From NCBI RefSeq assembly GCF_000471905.2, contig NW_006498549.1, positions 3,940,762 to 4,004,761 on the forward strand: a stretch of 64,000 nt of DNA, in the 5' to 3' direction. Each line of letters opens with the position of its first letter. Position 1 is the stretch's first letter. The notes beneath the pieces are model-generated. The model saw nothing but the letters and a program-made list of their open reading frames with translations. It was not told the origin of the DNA and did no database searches. The DNA is from Amborella trichopoda (Eukaryota > Streptophyta > Magnoliopsida > Amborellales > Amborellaceae). The translations under genes were made by a program, and so were the position numbers. Of this stretch, positions 57,161 through 64,000 are shown piece after piece.

Positions 57161-60143
57161 CTATGTCAACGTCCTTAAACCCATCCCCTGCACATGCCTC
57201 ACAAAATCATTTTCCCTTAAGCCTTTGGTTAATGGATCTTCATGCATAGCCTTAGATGGAATGTAACTAACTTCTACTTCACCACCTGCTATCTCTTCTC
57301 TTACTCTATGATTTTGTGCTTTAATGTGCCTTGACTTGCTATAGAACCATGGTTGAACTGCCACTGCTATTGCAGCTTGATTGTCGCACATGATTCTAAT
57401 AGTTGCATGTTTTAGAGGGTTGAAGTTAAGATGATTCAAGAGCTTCTTAATCCAAATGGCTTCTAAAGTTCAGGAACTTAAAGCCATATACTTGGCTTTC
57501 ATGGTACATAGGGCTACAATATCTTGCTTCTTGATACTCCAAGAAATGACACCATCCCCATAAAGAAATAGATAACCCAAAGTGGATCTCGAGTCATCTA
57601 GGTCTCCTTGATAGTCGGAGTTTGTGTTTCCCAAAACTTTAAGCTCACTCACATTGTCATAGGTTAATCCATAATCAAATGTTTATTTTAAATACATCAT
57701 GATTCTTTTCACGGCTTTCCAATGTTCTAATCAAGTATTATTTTGAAATCGACAAATCAAGCTTTGGGCAAAAGCTAGATCAGGTCTAGTTCTCATAGTT
57801 AAATACATGATACGAGATCAATTCCATCTCATTTCTCTCAAGATCATTGTTTGGTTTCATATTGATATTTAATTTTCCTTTGCTTTCCACAGGTGTATCT
57901 ATATGATTGGATTCACTCATACCAAAACTCTTAAGAACTTTCTTGCAATATGTAGATTGAGATAACTGAATAGTGCAGGATGTTCTATCTCTTAAAATAT
58001 GAATCCCTAACACATACGAAGCCCCTCCCATATCTTTCATATCAAAATTACTTAATAGCATTGCTTTTGTGTCCTTTATATGGTCTAGGGTATTACTAGC
58101 TATTACAATATCATCCATATATAAATTCATGAAAGTAATGTCAGTCCCACTAGTCCTATGGTATACACAATGGTCATCATCATTTGGTTTAAATCCATAT
58201 CTAATCAGGGTTTGGTAGAACTTGATGAACCATTTCTTGAAGCTTGTTTGAGGCCATAAAAGGATTTGCGAAGTTTGTACACGAACTTTTCCTTTCCTTT
58301 CATAATAAAACCCTCGGGTTGGTTCATATGTATATCCTCTTCTAGGTCACCATTTAAGAAGGTGATTTTCACTTCCATTTGATGCAATTCTAAGTCAAGG
58401 TAGGCTGCTATGGATATGATAATCCTAATTGAAGGAATTTTGGCCACAGGTGAATAGTTGTCAAAATAATCTACCCCTTCCTTATGAGTAAAACCTTTTG
58501 CTACAAGTCTTGCCTTGTATTTTTCAATATGCCCTTCGGAGTTAAGTTTCTTTTTTAATATCCACTTACATCCAATGGATATAAGGTTAGGTGGTAATTG
58601 AATTAATTTGGATACATGGTTATTTATGATTGAATTTATCTCATTTTACATGGCTTGCTTTCATAACTTATGATCTGGACAAGACACAACATGTAGGTAA
58701 GAATAAGGTTCATCATCGAGTTCCTCACTAATCCTCACATAGTCCTCCCCAAGGTAAGTGAAAAAGGTAGGTGGTCTCCTTATTCTCTCCCTTCACCTAA
58801 GTGAGATGATTTCAATTTCTTTGTTAGGCTGAAGCTCATGGAAGTCTACTCTCTTATAGGTTGATTCTCTCTTAAGGAATTCATCTTCAAGAGAATGGGC
58901 ATCAAGGATTTAAATCATATTATGATTCAAGAGATAAGAACTAAATCCCTTCCCATAACATAGGTGTCCTATGAAAACACAATTGATTGTTTTAGAATCA
59001 TGTTTAGACCTATTTTGGGATGGTATGGGAAAATGGGTTGAACATCCCCAAACCTTGAGGTACTATATGAAGGGAGGTCGATCTATAAAGAGTTGGTAAG
59101 GAGTTGATTGAATTGCTTTGGTGGGAGTCTGATTAAGGACATATGTGGTTGTTAGAATTGCCTCCCCCAAAAAATCTAATCCAAGATTAGCGGTACTCAT
59201 CATACTTCGTACCATCTCAACTAAGGTCCTATTCTTTCTCTCGACAACCCCATTTTGTTTGGGTGAGTAAGGCATGGTGGACAATCCCATATGGGACACA
59301 AAGATCTTGGAAGGCTTGAGAGGTGTATTCGCCACCCCTATCCGATCTAAGGTTTTTGATGGTTCGACCTAGTTCGTTTTCAACTTCCGCTTTATATTGT
59401 TGGAATTTGGTTATGGCCTCACTTTTATTTCACATAAGATAGGTGATCAATGAATGTTATGAAGTACCTCATGTGCCCTATGGTTAGCACACTCATAGGT
59501 CCACACACATCCGAGTGGATTAGTTCATAGAGATCCTTTCGACCTTTTGGTGGGACTTCTTTACCATCTTTCCTTTAAGGCAAGCTTCGCATCTATTATG
59601 AGACTCGATATTCATTTTATCAAGCAATCCTTCTTTCATCATAATATGCATTCTAGATAGATTAATGTAACCTAACCTTAAATGTCATAAAGTAAATTTT
59701 GTAAATCATCACCCAAGTAAGTAAACTCTTTTTTCATTTTAATTTCAAAAAGCCCTTGAACCAAGTGGGCTACAAAAACAAGGTCTCCATAAATAGAGCC
59801 ATCATGAACATAGATCTTTTCCTCCTTGAACAAGAGCACAAACCGGGATTTACTCATCGTGGAAACCGAGATGAGATTCTTCCTCATTTCGGGTGCACAG
59901 AGGGTGTCCTTAAGCATGAGAGTCTCATCATTAGTGAGCTCCAACACATAGTCCCCTTTTCCTAAGACCCTTTCCATTTGATTTCCACCCACATTAAGAT
60001 TATGGGTACCGGGTTTGACATCATAAAACGTTCTAAAGCCCTTCATAGAATTTGCTACATGGAAAGTAGCCTCCGAGTCAAGAACCCACACATCTGCCTC
60101 CTCATTGGCAATGAGGACAAGAAAACCGTTTCCAGGGTACCAT
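57161..60143 (-). pseudogene. Copia-F protease, integrase, reverse transcriptase and RNase H
   Basis: Reading leftward: protease with VWVLDSEATFHV, where the active site D-S-G is changed to D-S-E (about 60092-60057); GAG-pre-integrase traces; integrase with QNGVVERKNRTLVEMVRSMM (about 59255); reverse transcriptase with the region LDLELHQMEVKITFLNGDLE (about 58400) and the catalytic strand LYMDDIVIA (about 58125), a YMDD variant. RNase H pieces are NTNSDYQGDLDDSRSTLGYL (about 57627) and CDNQAAIAVAVQPWF (about 57393). The end, ADPLTKGL-like (EDPLTKGLRE), is complete with its stop at 57161. Multiple stops and shifts lie between the pieces. Confidence 0.85.
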
Positions 60144-60150
60144 TTTCCCA

Positions 60151-61260
60151 AGAATTTTATAATACACATTTTCCCAAGAATCTGGTTTCCAGGGAACCGA
60201 ATGGGGCCTAAGGAATAGATAGTATGGCCTAATATAATTAAACAGGAAAAATTGTTTCATGCGGGCTGGACTACATTTCTACAATATGCGGTCCCGAGGT
60301 ATAAAGCATTCATCTTAAAGATGGATGCAAATAGGTGGTCAATTTAAAAACAATTGAAATGAATGGTCCTAATGTTTTTTTAATGTAATTATTATTTCTA
60401 GTGTTCAATTATTGGTTTTTTGATATGCATGATCTCCATGTTAAAGATTATATATTCTCTAAAAATTAGGATAAAATGATATTTAAGAAATATATTTATT
60501 GCCACGCCTTCGTTTCTACAATATGCGGGCTGGCTGCATAGAAATCGTGTCCTTAAAATATAGGTTTGCCTTTTACTAATATGAATTCAAATAAGTACCA
60601 GTTGCATAGAAAAGTAGGAAAGATGAAAATCACAATAATGTTTTATGTAAAATTGTTTCATGCAGGCTGGACTATACAATATGTGGTCCCAAGGTATAAA
60701 CCATTCATCTTAAAGATGGACGCAAATAGGTAGTTCATCTAAAAACAATAGAAACCAACGGTCCAAATGTTCGCCTCATGAAATCATTATTTTTATTTTT
60801 TAAAGTTTATTTATTTTTTTATATTCATGATCTCCATGGTAGAGATTACATGTCCTTAAAAATTGGATCCAAAAATCCGTAGAGTTTTAAGAGTGGGCTC
60901 ATAAAAACCGGGTCCAAGTTGTAGGTATGTTTATTGTGTAGTAGCTCAATCATCGAACAACGCTAGTTATGTAAGGATTCATTGGGGCCGTTAAAGCAAA
61001 CATTGGGAGTATAAAAACAATATTTAAGTTCACATTTTTTTATAAGATTGTAACATATAAGTAAGCTACGAATAAAATTTTGGCATGTTCAATTGTGATG
61101 AAGAAAAATTGCGTACCAACCCACCCAAGCTAAGGACTACAGTTTTGGCATTTTCAATCGTAACGAAGAAAGAGCAAAACCGTGCTTATTAGGTCATAAC
61201 AGTTTGCTTCTCGGCTGGATTGGAACAAAATACTGGCCCATGCTAATCTTAAAGGACCAC
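60151..61260 (+). other. Region C upstream of kiwellin copy 3
   Basis: The most complete version of region C, with both copies of the GTTTCATGCRGGCTGGACT segment (60255 and 60655) and no later insertion. It shows what the promoter of the ancestral unit looked like. No gene. Confidence 0.6.
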
Positions 61261-61267
61261 TATAAAT
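61261..61267 (+). promoter_or_regulatory. TATA box of kiwellin copy 3
   Basis: TATAAAT at 94 bases before the start codon, the same distance as in copy 2. Confidence 0.6.
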
Positions 61268-61354
61268 GAACAAGTAACCCATTGCCCTTCACACTCAAAA
61301 CATCTCCTCCTCTCTCCAACAAAAAACACCTACACTTCACTTCACTGAGGAAGA

Positions 61355-61914
61355 ATGGAAAACCGAGAGCATATCTTCTTCATGTCCTTGTTGCTTCTTC
61401 TAAGGTCTGGCATGGCTCACCGATTCCCTTTGGGATCCTGTAATCCTAGTGGCTACCTCAAAGGAAAGTCTGGAAATTGCAATATGGAGAATGGCTCGGA
61501 TTAATGCGAGGACGGAAAGATGTATGCTCAGTACCGCTGCTCTCCCCCCATCACTGGCAGCACACGTGCGACAATGACAATAAACAGCTTTGCCGAGGGT
61601 GGTGCTGGAGGTGGTCCTTCAGAGTGCGACAACCAATACCACGATGATGATGAGATGGTGGTCGCTCTCTCCACTGGGTGGTACAATCATGGGAGTCGAT
61701 GCCTGAACTACATGAACATTAGTGGCAATGGTATAACTGTGAAGGCAAAGGTCGTCGATGAGTGCGACTCTGTGTATATGGCTGTGACAAGGATCACGAT
61801 TTCCAACCACCTTGCCCCAACAACATTGTGGACGCCTCTCCGGCAGTTTGGGAGGCATTGAAAATTTCAGAATCAGAGATTGGGGACTATGATATCACAT
61901 GGTCGGATGCTTGA
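61355..61914 (+). pseudogene. Kiwellin pseudogene, copy 3
   Basis: ATG at 61355, signal peptide region ([13 protein letters not shown]), then [58 protein letters not shown] and, after a shift, the usual C-terminus ending SDA with a stop at 61912. The length is 560 bases, two more than copy 2. TAT became TAA at 61502 (codon 50), and two extra bases near 61775 shift the frame before the conserved HGCDEDHD segment. Neither lesion is shared with copies 1 or 2. A start after the stop would lack the signal peptide, so the product is unlikely to be secreted. Confidence 0.9.
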
Positions 61915-63510
61915 GAACTGATTATGATTGTACTTGTACATATGGTTCTTGTATAGCTACTCTGTGCTTGTGATGCCAATCTTTTTGTGGAATGGAATAC
62001 AATATTATGTTTACTTTTGCAGAAAAAGATTTTGAGTTCAATATAATCAAATGGATGGCACCAGCTTTTGTTTGAAAGATTATAATGGCCCACTAATAAT
62101 TTCATAAGGTGTGTGTGACAAGGATATTACGCTCTTGAGGAGTATAATATAAGGTGTTCTCGGACCACCCACTAGGTTCGCAAAGTCCGTCTCATGTAGG
62201 AGGAACTTCCCATGTGGGAGGGAATGGGGCTCATGAGTTAAGCTAAAACCGTGGTTAACAACTCTCCGTTTTTTTTTAACACTATTTTTTTAAAAATAAA
62301 ATCCGATTTTTTGAAATCCGTTAATAACTCTAAGTTTTTGAAAATAATTTAAAAAATTGTGTTTTTTTTTAATTGAATCGATAAAAATCCATATTTTATC
62401 ATTTTTCGAAAGAAAACTTTACCCCTATAACTTTAGTTCTTCGTTAATTCAATATTATTGAATTTTTATTTGAAGATAAGTACATTAACAATTGGAGTAA
62501 TTTTGGAATCTTGATTTAACAAATAGTTTTATAAAAAATTTGACCATTGTGTTCCCTTGAAATAAGTGTACGAAGAAATACAAACAATATATTCCCCCAA
62601 AAAGGTTATCAAAACAATCGTATATCTCAAAATAATTAGTAGAAATAGAAGAAGAATGACCCAATGGAAAATCTTTTTTTTGTTTTCTTTAATCCCCTAG
62701 TGTCCTTATAAAGAGCAAGCGAGAGATTTAATGATTAAAGATTTAGGTAGCTAGGATTTCAGTGAAATATTCGCATATTTTCTTAAGCATTTTGTTGCTT
62801 TTTTTATGCATAGAGAAGTTGATTGATTTAATATTTTATTTTTATTTTCTATTTCATTGTTGAATATGGCATAGCATTTCATTGGATCTTTCCATTTTCT
62901 TCTAACAAACTGCAATCCTATACTGAGCGTTCTTTTTTTTTTTTGGTTTTCTCTAAAAAAAATCTTACACCTTGTCTCATAGTTCTTGTTATTTGCTAAT
63001 TAGTTCTTGTGTTTTTGTATTGGTGTTGTTGTTTCATTTTTTGCTCCCAATAAATGTACAATATCTTTTGTGTTGTGACAGCAGAGTAAGTAATGTTGCG
63101 GATTTATTGATTGTTTTAACAAACAATTGTCAAGGACTACTCTAATGACATTACTAAGGCTGTAAAATTATTGTTTAATGGATTTAATATATCTACACAA
63201 CAACTGCAAATCATAATCTTATATTGTATCATCGTTATATATCCGATTTTTTTCACCTACATTTCTATGAACCAAATCCAAAATATTCAAGATTTTGTAA
63301 CTTACCATTTTTTTTTGTGATCCATATTTTTTAACCAATTTTTCTCTCTAACTTTTTGAAATAGAACCGATTTGTTACCGATGTTTAGTCTGCCGATATT
63401 TTATTATTCCCAAACTTGCTCGGTACAACCAAGGACTTGTGGGGCAGTCAATGACGCCCTATAAATAGGAAACTCATGTTAAGATGTTACGGTTTCTCTA
63501 GATTAGGAAA
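61915..63510 (+). other. Downstream region of kiwellin copy 3
   Basis: Matches 20041-22557 without the 141-bp duplication and without the hAT-like insertion. AT-rich, non-coding. Confidence 0.6.
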
Positions 63511-63726
63511 GTGTGGCTTGTCCCTTGGGGAGAAAGAAGAGAGTTACAGCTACAGGAAAAGTGCAGCCTCTGCCTAATCCTCTTTTGTGATGGAAAGAGA
63601 GAAAGAAGATAAGCCTCATAGAGTAAGAAGAGCCTAAGAGTGGTAAAGCCTAATAGAGAAGAATGATCCCTTAGGGAAAGAAGAAAGAGCGAAAGAGAGT
63701 TCATGTGCAGGGAGATCCAAATTATC

Positions 63727-63728
<2 letters not shown>

Positions 63729-63808
<80 letters not shown>
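63729..63808. repeat. (GA)n microsatellite
   Basis: Eighty bases of uninterrupted AG dinucleotides directly before the gap. At this place the other LTR copies have only short AGAGAGAA stretches. Confidence 0.95.
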
Positions 63809-63828
63809 NNNNNNNNNNNNNNNNNNNN
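63809..63828. other. Assembly gap (20 N)
   Basis: A run of 20 N at the end of the (GA)n tract; true length unknown. Confidence 0.99.
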
Positions 63829-64000
63829 GAGAGCTTGCCTCATGGAAGAAACTTGTAGCCATTATTTTTAATAGTGGATTTGATCTCTTTCAATTGTTGA
63901 TGTAGCCTAAAACGTTGAAGCACGTAGATCTTAGTGCCAATAATTATAATTTATTTTATTTTATTTATTGCTTGTTATTTGTCGACTCACACACATACAC

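Larger units (their letters stand above)
56852..60150 (-). mobile_element. Copia-F: 5'-truncated Ty1/copia element (minus strand)
   Basis: The 3' LTR lies at 56852-57033 (minus strand start TGTTGGAAATATGG after the purine tract AAAGTAGGAGAA). Upstream come RNase H, reverse transcriptase, integrase and protease. The element ends inside the protease at about 60150, so gag and the 5' LTR are missing. Unit region C resumes at the break. Both sides carry the words TTCCAGGG and TTTTCCCAAGAAT, which may have guided the deletion. Confidence 0.85.
63511..64000 (+). mobile_element. Copia family A LTR, copy A5, cut by the window end
   Basis: Starts TGTCCCTTGGGG and follows the A0 and A1 LTRs (AAGTGCAGCCTC, AGAGCCTAAGAG, TAGCCATTATTTTTAATAGT, ATTGCTTGTTATTT). 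A (GA)n expansion and an assembly gap lie inside. It shows that the array continues beyond the window. Confidence 0.75.

Overview
The window is nuclear DNA of a flowering plant. It is AT-rich and dominated by transposable elements of plant type: Ty1/copia elements primed by initiator-Met tRNA, a plant L1-type LINE, a Ty3-like element, hAT-, Mutator- and MITE-like DNA elements, and GA/AT microsatellites. The only plausibly intact host coding sequence is the first exon of a glycoside hydrolase family 5 (glucan 1,3-beta-glucosidase-like) gene on the minus strand at the left edge. I cannot name the species. Two assembly gaps (N runs) lie in microsatellites.

Layout. 1-960: GH5 exon 1 with its TATA box, then a degenerate array of ~22-bp quasi-palindromic units. 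967-6373: complete but decayed Copia element (Copia-1; 214-bp LTRs, 5-bp target duplication). 6521-7115: pseudogene of a Shewanella-like protein phosphatase, running into a second array of the same ~22-bp palindromes. 7293-8374: unassigned.

From about 8.4 kb to the right end the sequence is a decayed tandem array of one compound unit. The unit order is: Copia family 'A' (LTR, gag, protease, start of integrase), an LTR-like repeat 'B', a promoter region 'C', a kiwellin (ripening-related protein) gene, a downstream region, then the next A. Kiwellin copies are at 19489-20040, 32684-33241 and 61355-61914, with a 3' remnant at 37444-37514 and a promoter-only remnant ending at about 51615. Each of the three long copies is disabled, and by different mutations.

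Younger elements split the array: a 2.26-kb non-autonomous LTR element (8841-11104), a 1.3-kb TIR element (12837-14147), a hAT-like element (21321-22176), Copia-D (27428-32277), a Mutator-like element (37712-41960) carrying Copia-E (38648-41355), a minus-strand LINE (about 45825-50757), an inverted Ty3-like element (about 53390-56130) and the minus-strand remnant Copia-F (56852 to about 60150).

The most unusual signals are the two arrays of ~22-bp palindromes whose arms change in a compensatory way from unit to unit, and the repeated hairpin module inside the non-autonomous LTR element, where a stem also shows compensatory change. All calls come from reading the sequence; no database search was made.
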